Part shown: one piece after another, positions 8,557-17,441 of the stretch
Numbering within the stretch: position 1 is the stretch's first letter
Layout of the letters: every line of letters begins with the position of its first letter
Assembly (NCBI RefSeq): GCF_000724485.1
Contig: NZ_CP007739.1
Span: 1,472,843-1,536,842 of the forward strand
From: Bacillus methanolicus MGA3
GTDB taxonomy: Bacteria; Bacillota; Bacilli; Bacillales; Cytobacillaceae
Direction of reading: 5' to 3'
Length of the DNA stretch: 64,000 nt
The notes under the pieces: model-generated
What the model was told of the DNA's origin: nothing
Seen by the model: the letters and a program-made list of their open reading frames with translations, nothing else
Databases searched by the model: none
Translations under genes and position numbers: made by a program

Positions 8557-8900
8557 GATAGATCGAAACTGTCCAAGGAAACAATTCGCAGTATATCGGA
8601 GGTTGCAAAGCTGTTTATAGATGAGGGAATGGTTACGCCTTTTCGCGCGGACCGTGCCCTCACTCGTTCTTTACTTCTTGAAGGTGATTTTATCAAAATT
8701 TATTTGACGTGTTCGCTCGGCGATGCGAAAGACGCGATCCTAAAGGGCTTTATAAAAAGGTCAAAGCAGGTGAAATCCTTGGAATTTACCGGTATATCCG
8801 ATCCTTATGAATCCTAGTCCACAAGAGACCGTTATAGAAACCGATAAGCAAACGGTAGGAGATTTCGTTGCGCAGATCCTTTACTGCTTTACATTTCTAT
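8557..8900 (+). pseudogene. APS kinase (CysC) remnant, copy 1
   Basis: One frame reads RSISEVAKLFIDEGM, a segment matching RARALTRSLLLEGDF-type positions, and GISDPYES; the neighbouring frame adds TDKQTVGDFVAQIL. Together these follow the C-terminal two thirds of adenylylsulfate kinase (EVAKLFxDAG, ARSxFxxGxFIEV, SxPYEPP). The P-loop half is absent and residues have drifted far. The better-preserved copy at 20265-20770 confirms the identity. APS kinase makes PAPS for sulfation or sulfate assimilation. Confidence 0.65.
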
Positions 8901-9067
8901 AACTATATTTTCCAAGAGACGCAATGGTAGTTATCCATTGGGCGCCACAATCGATATTAGGCTTCAGGTGGTTGTAGGATGTTGTCCTATCTAAGGGCCA
9001 TTGGTAAATGCAGTCTAGGCCGGGTAGATTCTAAGAGTATTATGAATACATGGAATGGAGGATTTAG

Positions 9068-10411
9068 ATGAAGTTTCAAACTCATAAGATGACAGTTTCT
9101 ATTGACGATCATTCATCCCATCTAGAACAATTCAAGGAATTTTATAAGCAATTGGATGATGAAGGAAAAACCATTGAAAAACTTCCTCATCAAAAAATAG
9201 AAGATTATCAGTTAAAAGCTGTTAACGCCACTCTTGCTCATGTGTGGAACCGAAATGAATACTACCGTTCGACGTTGGAAGAGGCAGGCTTCACAGAGCC
9301 TAAAATCGATAGTCTAGAACAATTAGCTTCCGTACCGATGCTGAAGAAAGATGTCATTAGAGGTGATAAACAAAAGATATTATGCGTCGATCCGAAAGAA
9401 ATAGGCCAAGTTCACCTCACTAGCGGCACATCGGGTAAGCCAATATATACCTGTTACACATTAGCTGATCAATATGTATACGATCTGCTGCCGAAGTATT
9501 TAGAGCTGTTTAAGGAGTCGGACGATGATGTCGCGGCAATAGCGCTGCCTTATGAATTTGCGCTGCCCGGCCTTGGATTTCAGCGATTATTTCAATTTGC
9601 GTTTGGTACGGCGGTTCTATCGCTTGGCAAAGGTGGTTACATGGCTCCTATCGATAAGTCGTTGGCATTAATGAAGGAATTTCAAGCCACGATCCTTACT
9701 ACAACCCCTTCTTACGCAGCACTCCTAGCAGAAGAAAGCGAGAAGTTCGGTATAAAAATTGGTGAAGATATTCGCCTGAAGAAAATTTGGCTTACCGGCG
9801 AAGGATGCTCCTCCACCTTCCGCGAACGGCTGGAAAAGTGGTGGGGATGCGAAGTCTCGTTCTTCTACGGCTCAACCGAGTGCGGAGTTGTCGGTGTAGA
9901 ATGCAGTAAGCATAGAGGGTATCACGTCATGGAAGGGCATGTGAAAGTCGAAATCGTTGATCCGGTTTCGGAGGAAGTGCTTCCGTACGGTCGAACGGGA
10001 GAAATCGTTGTGACGACGCTGCTGCGTGAAGGAATGCCGATGGTACGCTACCGGACCGGGGATCTTGGCAACTTGCAAAAATCCAAATGCGATTGCGGAA
10101 TCACAATGGACGTTATGCAGCTAAGAGGCCGAATGGAGCACATGCTGCGCTTGGGCACTGAAGACTATTCTCCATTCTTGATCGAGCACTTTCTCTTGGA
10201 GATTCCCGAAGTAGGTTTATGGTATCACCTTAAGCTGGATCAAGGAGTGCTCACAATCGAAGCCGAGAAGTATCGGACTAAGCTAAGTGACGAGCAATTG
10301 GTGGAAAAAATTCAAAAGCATATGGCTGATCGGATTGGAATACATTGCGAAGTCGTAATCAGACACGATATCCCTCGTACGTTCGGCAAAGCGACCAGAG
10401 TATTCAATTAG
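9068..10411 (+). CDS. PaaK-like adenylate-forming CoA ligase 1
   Basis: A 447-residue protein of the phenylacetate-CoA ligase family (ANL superfamily, cytoplasmic), which activates a carboxylic acid with ATP and usually transfers it to CoA. Visible motifs: phosphate loop TSGTSGKP (about residue 119), FYGSTECG (about 268), YRTGDLG (about 330), and CDCGI...LRGRMEHMLRLG before the C-terminal lid domain. A TGGAGG site precedes the ATG. A 31-base gap to the next ligase suggests an operon 9068-13245. With DAHP synthase and a chorismate-lyase-like gene downstream, an aromatic acid is the likely substrate; this is inference. A truncated copy is at 20897. Confidence 0.85.
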   Translation: MKFQTHKMTVSIDDHSSHLEQFKEFYKQLDDEGKTIEKLPHQKIEDYQLKAVNATLAHVWNRNEYYRSTLEEAGFTEPKIDSLEQLASVPMLKKDVIRGDKQKILCVDPKEIGQVHLTSGTSGKPIYTCYTLADQYVYDLLPKYLELFKESDDDVAAIALPYEFALPGLGFQRLFQFAFGTAVLSLGKGGYMAPIDKSLALMKEFQATILTTTPSYAALLAEESEKFGIKIGEDIRLKKIWLTGEGCSSTFRERLEKWWGCEVSFFYGSTECGVVGVECSKHRGYHVMEGHVKVEIVDPVSEEVLPYGRTGEIVVTTLLREGMPMVRYRTGDLGNLQKSKCDCGITMDVMQLRGRMEHMLRLGTEDYSPFLIEHFLLEIPEVGLWYHLKLDQGVLTIEAEKYRTKLSDEQLVEKIQKHMADRIGIHCEVVIRHDIPRTFGKATRVFN

Positions 10412-10442
10412 CTATATACAAAAAACGAGAGGAGGTGCTTTA

Positions 10443-11678
10443 ATGAGTGACATCGATAGTGAGAGGGCGCGAAAATTTCAGGAGATGTATGCGCGTATTC
10501 TAAAATCCCCTCTGTACAAGAGGAAATTATCGGACTATGCTTTAAACGGCATTGGATTGAGTCACATCCAGACACTTCCGTTAACGACAAAGGAAGATTT
10601 GCGGAAAGCCGGCATCTTCGGTCACCTCGCCGTCGATATGAAGGAAATCGCTCAATACCACGAATCGACCGGCACGACCGGGGAGCCCTCCGCTGCCTGG
10701 TTTACGCAAAAAGATTTGATGATTGGCGGAAGACAATTGAAGGAATGCGGTGTGCGTTTGACGTCTGAAGATCTGGTGCTGATCCGCTTTCCTTACGCAA
10801 TGGCGCTGCCTGCATTCTTAATGCAGCATGCAGCTTGGCAGACAGGAGCTGGGGTCGTACCCGCAAGCGGACGTACTGTAGTTACCCCTTACCCCAGAGT
10901 GTTAAGCCTGATGAAACATCTTTCTGTCACGGTGTTGGCGGGACTCCCGCGTGAGATGGAACTGCTGGCCGAAGCGGCTCGTCTCGGCGGTTCTGAGCCG
11001 AGCAAGGACTTTCCGGCTCTGCGCGCCATATGCGTCGCCGGTGAATTAATGAGCGACAAGCGCAGGGAGCATATAGAAAAGCTGTGGAGCGTGCCTGTAT
11101 TTAATATGTACGGTTCGACGGAAACTGCCAATATCGCTACAATGTGCGAGAATGGCACAATGCATATCGTAGAACTAGATTTTTTCGTAGAAGTACTGAA
11201 TGAGGACGGTTCAAGCCCCGTCGCTTATGGAGAAAGAGGGTTTGCGGCGATCACGACGCTTTCCCATCAGGGTTCTCCTCTGCTGCGATATTTTAATGAA
11301 GACATTATCTCTGTAGAGCCCTGTTTATGCGATTGCGGCCGAACTGGAGCCAAGCTGGTTCATTACGGCAGAAGCAAGGATCGAATTCGTTTCGGAAACA
11401 CCGTCCTAGACGCAATGGATATTCAGGAAGCCGTATATTCGTTGTCTCCTGCTCCGGATGCTTGGAAGGTGCTAGAGCAGGAAGAGGGGTTGCACATTTT
11501 ACTAGATTCGCATGATTCCGGGAAATGGTCGGAGGAAAATGTCCGTTCTCGATTATCTTCTCGACTTCAAGTGCCGGTCACCGTTGAAATCACTACGTTG
11601 GTCGATCGTGTCGATCTCATGAGTAACGTTCCATCGATAAAGCCTGAATATATCAAAAAGCGAAGTAACGGCGCATAG
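10443..11678 (+). CDS. PaaK-like adenylate-forming ligase 2
   Basis: A 411-residue second member of the same family, only distantly similar to its neighbour. It has ESTGTTGEPSAAWFT as phosphate loop (about residue 73), NMYGSTETAN (about 220), a weaker RYFNEDII in place of the usual RxGD, and CDCGRTGAKL...YGRSKDRIRFG. It starts at an ATG behind GAGGAGGTG. The departure at the RxGD aspartate position (which binds ribose hydroxyls) could mean altered chemistry. Two tandem ligases may act on different acids, or one may use the product of the other. No copy of this gene survives in the second island copy. Confidence 0.82.
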   Translation: MSDIDSERARKFQEMYARILKSPLYKRKLSDYALNGIGLSHIQTLPLTTKEDLRKAGIFGHLAVDMKEIAQYHESTGTTGEPSAAWFTQKDLMIGGRQLKECGVRLTSEDLVLIRFPYAMALPAFLMQHAAWQTGAGVVPASGRTVVTPYPRVLSLMKHLSVTVLAGLPREMELLAEAARLGGSEPSKDFPALRAICVAGELMSDKRREHIEKLWSVPVFNMYGSTETANIATMCENGTMHIVELDFFVEVLNEDGSSPVAYGERGFAAITTLSHQGSPLLRYFNEDIISVEPCLCDCGRTGAKLVHYGRSKDRIRFGNTVLDAMDIQEAVYSLSPAPDAWKVLEQEEGLHILLDSHDSGKWSEENVRSRLSSRLQVPVTVEITTLVDRVDLMSNVPSIKPEYIKKRSNGA

Positions 11679-11763
11679 AAATAGATCCATTGAATTCGAT
11701 AGCATAACGATCATGGGTTAGGAAGATTCCCATTAATTAGACTAAAAGAAAGGATTGTTCATC

Positions 11764-12591
11764 ATGAGCGATAAATTGCAACAAGAGAAATCACCTCTTC
11801 TCGTAAGCCGCCATCATAAAGGCGAGGATACGATTATTAATATTAAGCAAGCGGTGATCGGTGGTTTTTCGCATACGCTGATCGCAGGTCCCTGCTCGGT
11901 CGAATCGAGAGAACAGCTCGTAACGGTTGCTTCAGTTTTAAAGAAAGCTGGCTTAACGGTCTTACGCGGCGGGGCGTTCAAACCGAGAACTTCTCCTTAC
12001 GATTTTCAAGGGCTCGGTGAAGAGGGATTAAAAATTATGAAGGATGTGGCGGATGAAATCGGATTGGTGACCATCAGCGAAATTATGAGTCCCACTCAAA
12101 TCGATACAGCCGCCCGTTATATCGATATCTTTCAAATAGGCGCGCGCAACATGCAGAACTTCGACCTGCTGAAAGCCGTCGGCCAAACGAAGAAGCCCAT
12201 ACTACTGAAACGCGGCCTTTCCGCTACTTTGGAGGAGTTTATGCTCGCAGCAGAATATATTCTGCATCAAGGGAATGACCGGGTCATGTTAATGGAACGT
12301 GGTATACGCACTTTCGAGAAAGCGACTCGCAATACGCTTGATATTTCCGCTGTTCCAATCTTAAAGCAGGAGACCCATCTTCCAGTGCTAGTGGATGTCA
12401 CTCATTCTACCGGGCGGAAAGATATTCTGCTGCCTTGTGCAAAGGCAGCGTTAGCCGCTGGAGCCGACGGGATTATGGTTGAGGTGCACCCGAATCCCCC
12501 GGCCGCTCTCTCCGACGCGAAGCAGCAAGTCAACATTGATGAGTTTCATGAGTTCTGGAAGGGGCTCTGCGATTCCGGTTTGTACCATTAA
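11764..12591 (+). CDS. 3-deoxy-7-phosphoheptulonate (DAHP) synthase, type I-beta
   Basis: Condenses phosphoenolpyruvate and erythrose-4-phosphate, the first step of the shikimate pathway. Motifs: IAGPCSVES (about residue 40), [39 protein letters not shown] and [15 protein letters not shown], all typical of the I-beta (KDO8P-synthase-like) type. The length (275 aa) leaves no room for an ACT or chorismate mutase regulatory domain, so it should escape feedback control, as is common for pathway-dedicated copies. I choose the ATG 11764, nine bases after AAAGGA; an in-frame TTG nine bases earlier is less likely. It lies between ligase 2 and the chorismate-lyase-like gene. Confidence 0.92.
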   Translation: MSDKLQQEKSPLLVSRHHKGEDTIINIKQAVIGGFSHTLIAGPCSVESREQLVTVASVLKKAGLTVLRGGAFKPRTSPYDFQGLGEEGLKIMKDVADEIGLVTISEIMSPTQIDTAARYIDIFQIGARNMQNFDLLKAVGQTKKPILLKRGLSATLEEFMLAAEYILHQGNDRVMLMERGIRTFEKATRNTLDISAVPILKQETHLPVLVDVTHSTGRKDILLPCAKAALAAGADGIMVEVHPNPPAALSDAKQQVNIDEFHEFWKGLCDSGLYH

Positions 12592-12648
12592 CAATTTTCA
12601 ATAACTGTCGAAAAGAGTCGCGCACAATTGTCTAATGGAGGTGAGAGT

Positions 12649-13245
12649 ATGATAGACTCACAGTTTGAGCGAAAGGCGTCGGATGTTTTACACGGATTGA
12701 TATTCGACTTTCTATTAGTAACGGATGGACGAACAACGGATTTGCTAGAAATGCTGTTGAACGATAAAATTATTGTACATGTGATCCGGCAAGAACAAAT
12801 AGGTGAAGAGGATGCAAACCTGATGGGTGAATCCTCGGGAGGTCCGTACTATATTCGAGAATCGGTTTTGATCGGCGAGAAAAGTCGATTTGTCGTGTCA
12901 CACAACATTGCGCTTGTATATTCTAAGCATGTACCTCCCGCTTTGTTCGAGAAAATTGCGCATCGACAAGAGGGAATTGGAAAAGCGATCAGCTCACTCG
13001 GAATGCGTACATTCCGAAAGGTGGTCGACTCCGGATTCATGAACGAAGCGGAAACGGTCGATTTTTTCCAACGACCGATCAAGATCCACTTTCCTAATCT
13101 GCAAAATAAGGTGCCTTACAAAAGATACTTCATTTATTTCGGACGTAAACCGGGGATTCAGATGCTCGAATATTTCCATCCGAGCATCATCGGACACCGT
13201 TTACAGCAAGGGATGACGGAAGAGCAATCGAACAAAGAAGAATAA
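12649..13245 (+). CDS. Chorismate pyruvate-lyase-like protein (UbiC/DUF98 type)
   Basis: A 198-residue protein resembling the DUF98/chorismate lyase family, which splits chorismate into 4-hydroxybenzoate and pyruvate. The pattern YYIRESVLIGEKSRFVVSHN (Arg-Glu then a beta strand) followed by VPPALFEKI and GIGKAISSLGMRTFRKVVDS fits the family layout of RExxL, LP..L, (P/I)(L/I)G..L and a late Arg. Start ATG 12649 follows GGAGGTGA; an upstream in-frame TTG at 12628 lies before this site. The family call is by eye and remote. Context supports it: DAHP synthase is 57 bases upstream and two acid-activating ligases precede that. A non-catalytic UTRA-like ligand-binding domain is the alternative. Confidence 0.62.
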   Translation: MIDSQFERKASDVLHGLIFDFLLVTDGRTTDLLEMLLNDKIIVHVIRQEQIGEEDANLMGESSGGPYYIRESVLIGEKSRFVVSHNIALVYSKHVPPALFEKIAHRQEGIGKAISSLGMRTFRKVVDSGFMNEAETVDFFQRPIKIHFPNLQNKVPYKRYFIYFGRKPGIQMLEYFHPSIIGHRLQQGMTEEQSNKEE

Positions 13246-13270
13246 GGTTCTGAAAGAAGAGTAACTGATC

Positions 13271-13323
13271 AATGGCTGGCTCTACAGGGAGAAACGCATC
13301 CCTTAGAGTCAGCCATTGCTTTT
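13271..13323. terminator. Bidirectional terminator closing the ligase operon
   Basis: AATGGCTG...CAGCCATT with inner CTCTA/TAGAG and AGGGA/TCCCT pairings, followed by GCTTTTG. It lies between the converging chorismate-lyase-like gene and the minus-strand family A gene. Confidence 0.75.
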
Positions 13324-13367
13324 GAATATGCAGGCCTCAGCAGTGAATTATATGCTGACAGGCTTTC

Positions 13368-13646
13368 TTATTTTTTTCTCAATTTTGCTTTCATTTGTTC
13401 GACGATATCGACTCCGGAGTCGAGCATTTGTTCACCAGCATATTGTACGCCCTTCTTTAGGGCTTCGAATAATTTTCCTGCAACGATATCGACGGGTTGA
13501 TCACGATCTTCTACAGCTTCAATGATTTCTTGCTCGGCTACGTCTGCTCCGTTTTTGACCGCCGTCGTGTAGTTAGCGACAAAGAATCTAAATCCCTGAT
13601 TGATTTCGCGAAAAATTCTCGAAAACTCTTGATTTTCTCTAAACAA
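13368..13646 (-). CDS. Unknown small protein, island family A (diverged member)
   Basis: A 92-residue charged helical protein, likely starting at the TTG 13646 behind AAGGAGGTG (a GTG at 13655 overlaps that site). FREINQGFRFFVANYTTAVK, DRDQPVDIVAGKLFEALKKG and GEQMLDSGVDIVEQMKAKL line up by eye with the 6303 product (RDENQPLDFTFGTI..LKTGVIATGKDLMNKGLERIKA). It is followed at once by a broken TPR-like gene, repeating the A-B pairing seen at 6303/6709. Function unknown. Confidence 0.55.
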   Translation of the reverse strand: MFRENQEFSRIFREINQGFRFFVANYTTAVKNGADVAEQEIIEAVEDRDQPVDIVAGKLFEALKKGVQYAGEQMLDSGVDIVEQMKAKLRKK

Positions 13647-13676
13647 CTGCTTCACCTCCTTACGATACTACATTTA

Positions 13677-14165
13677 GCCATTCTCGACTCTTTCCTCATT
13701 CAACATACCACTGCAATACTCCGCTTCGTGAAAACGATCGACCTGTTGATACCCTTCACCAAGCTCGTAGATCATTCTATAATAAGTGTATTTATCAAGA
13801 CTGCCCGGTTGACGTAGTTTCCACTCAATAAGATGGATATAGTCTTCAATGGCTGTTTCCACAGGATACAAGGATCGATCGTGTAACAGGAGCTGCGGAA
13901 TTGCGGAGCATACGGACCGCAGTATCCTGGGGTGAAGAAGCGACAGCTTCATCGAGAAGCCTCAGCCCTCGTCTCGCCAGCTCTCTCTTTTCTATCGGAT
14001 TCGAGGCATCCATTGCCATCAAAACCGCAACGTTGCCGTGGTATGCTTTCGTTATCGAGCATCCGGGATGATCCAGACGCAATTGTGCGAATATCGGTTT
14101 GCTTTTCGAATGGAGTCTACATTTCCTGGTGCCCCTTCATCATGAAACTGAATCGCTTCAGCCAG
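13677..14165 (-). pseudogene. TPR-like family B gene, frameshifted (third member)
   Basis: Pieces in three frames rebuild a family B protein: HDEGAPGNVDSIRKANRYS, then AYHGNVAVLMAMDASNPIEK with GLRLLDEAVASSPQDTAVR, then TAIEDYIHLIEW and YELGEGYQQVDRFHEAEYC. Order and spacing match the intact 6709 gene (KKGAKGNV...EAN, AYHGSIMLLIARDKTNPLER, TVIEDYTFLID, YELGEAYRRIGRNEDAARC). At least two frameshifts make it non-functional. Confidence 0.75.
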
Positions 14166-14376
14166 CCTCTACTCGTCGGATTCGGCTTTCGACGGTCGTA
14201 ACCTCGTCATCCTGCAACGGAACGGAATCAATCGTTCCCGTTCGTTTCTTGCCGTTCCTAGATGTAAACAATGCAACGATAACACCCACCACTAGTACGA
14301 AAACAATCACGCCGCATAAACTCATACCCAGAATGAATAACATTTTATCCCCAAAATCCATGTCCCTTGTTTTCAT
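14158..14376 (-). CDS. Small single-pass membrane protein
   Basis: A 72-residue protein with one hydrophobic helix (about residues 13-36: ILGMSLCGVIVFVLVVGVIV) and a charged C-terminal tail. The ATG follows AAGGAG with good spacing. It slightly overlaps the start of the broken TPR-like gene. No known family recognised. The second island copy lost this region. Confidence 0.5.
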   Translation of the reverse strand: MKTRDMDFGDKMLFILGMSLCGVIVFVLVVGVIVALFTSRNGKKRTGTIDSVPLQDDEVTTVESRIRRVEAG

Positions 14377-14531
14377 TCTACTTTCACTCCTTCCTTATAA
14401 GAATAGTTCAGTATATGAATAAATATCCTAGATCATCTAGGTATTCGATTATTATTCGGTGAATTCCACTTCAGTCCAATCCAGATTCGCTAACTCACAT
14501 AAACATATATATAAAAGGAGGTTTCCAATTA

Positions 14532-14921
14532 ATGGATCATATTCAGAGGAAAACTGATTCTAATCCGGTCGCAGATGAAGAAGCACTTTCGACAGTTTCG
14601 AAACAGGAGGGCGATTTGGAGTGGAAGCGGTTTATCCAAAAAGAGTTAGAGAAACTAGAAAATCAGGAAAAGGATGAAGGAAAAGATGACTCGGAGAATA
14701 CCTCGTCGGTTGAGACGGAGTTTACTCTCAATTCCCTTATCGAGCAGAAACCTCTAGAACAATTGATCAATTCAACAATACGAATTTTTAATAAGAAGAC
14801 AGAACCGGAAAAAATAGAACCGAAAAAAACAGAACAAAGTGACCCAATTGAAGAACCTACGAGAAAATTAACTGGTTTCTCTGTGAACGACCAGACGAAA
14901 ATTAAATTGTACTTGAATTAA
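14532..14921 (+). CDS. Charged, lysine/glutamate-rich protein, family C (copy 1)
   Basis: A 129-residue acidic-then-basic protein behind AAAAGGAGG. The N-terminus (MDHIQRKTDSNPVADEEALS) leads into a charged helix (WKRFIQKELEKLENQEKDEG), a short hydrophobic-amphipathic helix (LIEQKPLEQLINSTIRIF), a stub of two or three PEKxEPKK units, and a conserved end (TRKLTGFSVNDQTKIKLYLN). The copy at 21613 is 310 residues long because its N-terminal module is duplicated and the PKK units are greatly expanded. Function unknown; low-complexity basic tails of this sort are seen in surface, coat and nucleic-acid-binding proteins. Confidence 0.6.
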   Translation: MDHIQRKTDSNPVADEEALSTVSKQEGDLEWKRFIQKELEKLENQEKDEGKDDSENTSSVETEFTLNSLIEQKPLEQLINSTIRIFNKKTEPEKIEPKKTEQSDPIEEPTRKLTGFSVNDQTKIKLYLN

Positions 14922-15086
14922 ACTGACTATCTTGATTTGAACAACTAGCTAATGGTGGTCTAAACGAAGTAACCATTGAAGAATCCCGAAGACATTTGAA
15001 AAAAACAGAACCGGAAAAAGAGATAGGCCAAAGAGGCGCCTACATGAACCAAGAATATGACATTAATTCATTGCCATCGTTCTCGT

Positions 15087-15290
15087 TGCGGCGAGCCCAA
15101 GCGTCTGGAACGCGAAGCCGCGGGCGGCGATATTTACCGGGGACCCTTGGTTTACTTTGGCGAATCCCGGTATCGTCTCCATCCGGCTCGGCTTCCTTGT
15201 AGCAATTGTCGGATGCTTTCGATGAAAAAGGCGGATGAGAAGAAGTTTGACGAAATTGTCGTTAAGGCGAATATCGGCAACTCCATATAA
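15087..15290 (+). pseudogene. Sodium:solute (acetate-type) symporter C-terminal remnant
   Basis: One frame gives ASPSVWN, FTGDPWFTLANPGIVSIRLG and FLVAIVGCF, then a second frame gives KADEKKFDEIVVKANIGNSI. This is the C-terminal end of the ActP/YwcA sodium-solute symporter family (NPGIVSIPLGFL, KFDEIxVKANTG). Only about 65 residues remain and there is a frameshift near 15220. Confidence 0.7.
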
Positions 15291-15600
15291 GTCGGGTGAC
15301 AAGAACATATACCGTTTGCCGGTTCAGGACAAGAACAACGGCTTCGAAGTTGGAATACCAAAATAGATTTAACTTATTGTTTCACCTTGCTAACGATGTT
15401 GCGAAATCCGGAAGAGGAACAATTATTTGCGGCACATTAATGCCGTCGGTTACCCAGAAATGTGATATCTACAAAAATATCAGTGAAATCAGCCTTACAT
15501 TGCGATGATGCAACCCGAAATAATCGTTTTCGTAACCGAGAGGATAAACGTGGAACGATGAAATGCTTAAACAAGCCTCCATCGAAAATGTTTTCTACGC
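15291..15600 (+). pseudogene. Nucleotide/nucleoside kinase-like ATPase remnant
   Basis: Broken frames include NLLFHLANDVAKSGRGTIIC, GTLMPSVTQKCDIYKNISEI and, after a shift, LHCDDATRNNR. This resembles small P-loop kinase-like proteins (pattern TVICGTxMP...C..Y..F..I....LHCDD). The P-loop part is missing. Identification is tentative. Confidence 0.4.
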
Positions 15601-15678
15601 CAGTGTTTAGGTAATCAAGAATCACTTTGCATATATTTTCAGCATATTAATATATTAACGAGTTTACGCTGTTTTTCT

Positions 15679-15757
15679 TAGCGGGCTGTCGCCAAGCCGC
15701 CGGCATTGCGGTGCGTCAATACGCCCTTGCCATCACGGAACAGCTCCAGCCCGTGCT
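15679..15757 (-). pseudogene. mtnA: Fragment of methylthioribose-1-phosphate isomerase
   Basis: On the minus strand about 27 codons read EHGLELFRDGKGVLTHRNAG followed by GLATAR, matching the MtnA segment [20 protein letters not shown] of the intact gene at 33271 (there [15 protein letters not shown]). It is inverted relative to the adjacent mtnK, so a rearrangement has occurred. Confidence 0.75.
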
Positions 15758-15805
15758 CGATATATGCTAGGCTAAATAAGAATCGGTATTCGGAGGGATG
15801 CGGAA

Positions 15806-17011
15806 ATGACAAATTATCACGCCTTAACGCAAGCGGAAGCGGTCGAGTATGCACACGGCATCGAGGATGTATTCCCAGATGGTGCGCAGCTGAAGTCACG
15901 GGAGATCGGCGACGGTAATCTTAACCTTGTGTTTCATATATCGGACCCGGCATCAGGGCGAGCCTTAATTCTGAAGCAGGCGCTGCCTTACGCCAAGGTG
16001 ATCGGCGAATCGGTTCCCTTGACGCTGGACAGAGTACGCATTGAATGCGAAGCATTGCGCATTCAAGGGGAGCTTTGTCCTGATCTGACGCCAAAGGTAT
16101 ACGCGTACGAGCCGGATTTGGCGTTGATGGTCATGGAGGATTTGAGCGATCACATCGTCATGCGCCGCGGACTGATGGAGCGGGGCCGTTATCCGTTGTT
16201 CGCCGGGCATATCGGATCATTCTTGGCGCGGACGTTGTTCTTCACCTCGGACCTGGCCATGGACCAACAGGAGAAGAAATTGCGGGTGAAATCGTTCATC
16301 AATCCGGAGCTTTGCAATATCACCGAGGATCTCATCTTATACGCTCCTTATACAAAGTCCCGGATGAATATCTTCGAGCCTCATATCCGTGATGCCGTTG
16401 AGCGCATTTGGGCGGATAAGGAGCTGCATCTCGAGGTCACGCTGCTGAGGGAGAAATTTCTGACGAAAGCACAGGCCCTGCTGCATGGCGATTTGCATAC
16501 AGATAATATCTTCATCAAGCCGGATTCTACGAAGGTCATTGATCCCGAATTTGCTTATTACGGTCCGATGGGCTTTGATATCGGGACGGTTATCGCCAAT
16601 CTGCTGCTGAACTATTCAGGCCAAGAGGGCTGGAGCACGGATACGCTGGAGCGCACCGATTACCGCCGCTACCTGCTGGATACCGTGCACGACTTATGGA
16701 CACAATTCGAGCTTCAGTTCCGCGAGCTTTGGAACGGGCATGCCGCCGACCGGATGGCGAAGACCCGAGGATATCAGGATTTGTATGTGGCAAGACTGCT
16801 GCAGGACACAATCGGATTTGCCGGGGTTATAATGTTGTGCCGCGTCCATGGTTTTATCCACGTCGCGGACATCGACCACATCGAAGATGCGGCTGCCCGC
16901 GAACGGGCACAGCGGATCGCGCTGGAGATCGGCGTGGCGCTGATCAAACGGAACCGCTCCGCCCGCTCTATTGAGGAAGTGTTGGATATCGCTTTAAAAG
17001 CTGTAAACTAA
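15806..17011 (+). CDS. mtnK: 5-methylthioribose kinase
   Basis: Phosphorylates 5-methylthioribose in the methionine salvage pathway, giving the substrate of MtnA. The 401-residue protein has the kinase fold of the APH/MtnK family: GDGNLNLVFHI nucleotide loop (about residue 36), KQALPY lysine, MVMEDLSDH hinge, catalytic LLHGDLHTDNIF (about residue 229) and metal-binding VIDPEFAYYGP (about 247). The length is typical. An ATG follows CGGAGGG. I find no S-box riboswitch upstream, although this gene often has one. The flanks carry two mtnA scraps (15679, 17027), and the GC content resembles the island rather than the 33 kb mtnA, so it looks acquired. Confidence 0.93.
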   Translation: MTNYHALTQAEAVEYAHGIEDVFPDGAQLKSREIGDGNLNLVFHISDPASGRALILKQALPYAKVIGESVPLTLDRVRIECEALRIQGELCPDLTPKVYAYEPDLALMVMEDLSDHIVMRRGLMERGRYPLFAGHIGSFLARTLFFTSDLAMDQQEKKLRVKSFINPELCNITEDLILYAPYTKSRMNIFEPHIRDAVERIWADKELHLEVTLLREKFLTKAQALLHGDLHTDNIFIKPDSTKVIDPEFAYYGPMGFDIGTVIANLLLNYSGQEGWSTDTLERTDYRRYLLDTVHDLWTQFELQFRELWNGHAADRMAKTRGYQDLYVARLLQDTIGFAGVIMLCRVHGFIHVADIDHIEDAAARERAQRIALEIGVALIKRNRSARSIEEVLDIALKAVN

Positions 17012-17026
17012 GGAGCCGAACTTATC

Positions 17027-17110
17027 ATGACGAACGGACATGCGGCGGCTTGGGAACAAAGCTGGCTGCAGTCGGTACGCTGAAACGGCGATCGCCTTAG
17101 GCAGCAATGA
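17027..17110 (+). pseudogene. Start of an mtnA-like gene, nonsense-mutated
   Basis: Sixteen bases after mtnK an ATG opens MTNGHAAAWEQSWLQSVR and stops at TGA; in frame past it is NGDRLR, then another stop. MtnA proteins begin with a similar LQSVxWxGDxLxLLDQ, so a TGG-to-TGA change and truncation of an mtnKA operon is likely. Confidence 0.5.
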
Positions 17111-17142
17111 CGCAGGGAAGAAATATGTTTTAACATTTGTCC

Positions 17143-17190
17143 CAGCTTGTAGACAAACCTTACCATCGGAAGGGGTCTACAGGCTTTTTC
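17143..17190 (+). terminator. Terminator after mtnK
   Basis: AGC-TGTAGAC and CCTT pair with AAGG and GTCTACA-GCT, followed by TTTTT. Confidence 0.75.
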
Positions 17191-17382
17191 GTTGAAATAA
17201 TAAATTGAACGATAGCTTAACCCAGGCATTGAATGAGCTTATGCAAACTACTCGCCCTGAGAAAGGAGCATTCGGGTGAAACGATCAGCCGCTAAACGAC
17301 AACTTGATGTCACGGCGGACAGCGAGGCCGATGCTCCCTGGAGGATCAGTTCAAACGACATGCCGCAATGTTGGAATGAATG

Positions 17383-17426
17383 AAAAGACGACTACTCATT
17401 CAAAATGAATAAGAGTCGTCTTTTTG
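17383..17426. terminator. Terminator hairpin, second copy
   Basis: Same AAGACGACT...AGTCGTCTT hairpin as at 5312-5355. Confidence 0.75.
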
Positions 17427-17441
17427 TTTCGTTAATGCCGA

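Noticed and set aside
15500..15805. Searched for an S-box (SAM) riboswitch before mtnK, and likewise before mtnA at 33110-33270.
   Set aside because: The conserved S-box core and terminator/antiterminator were not seen in either leader.
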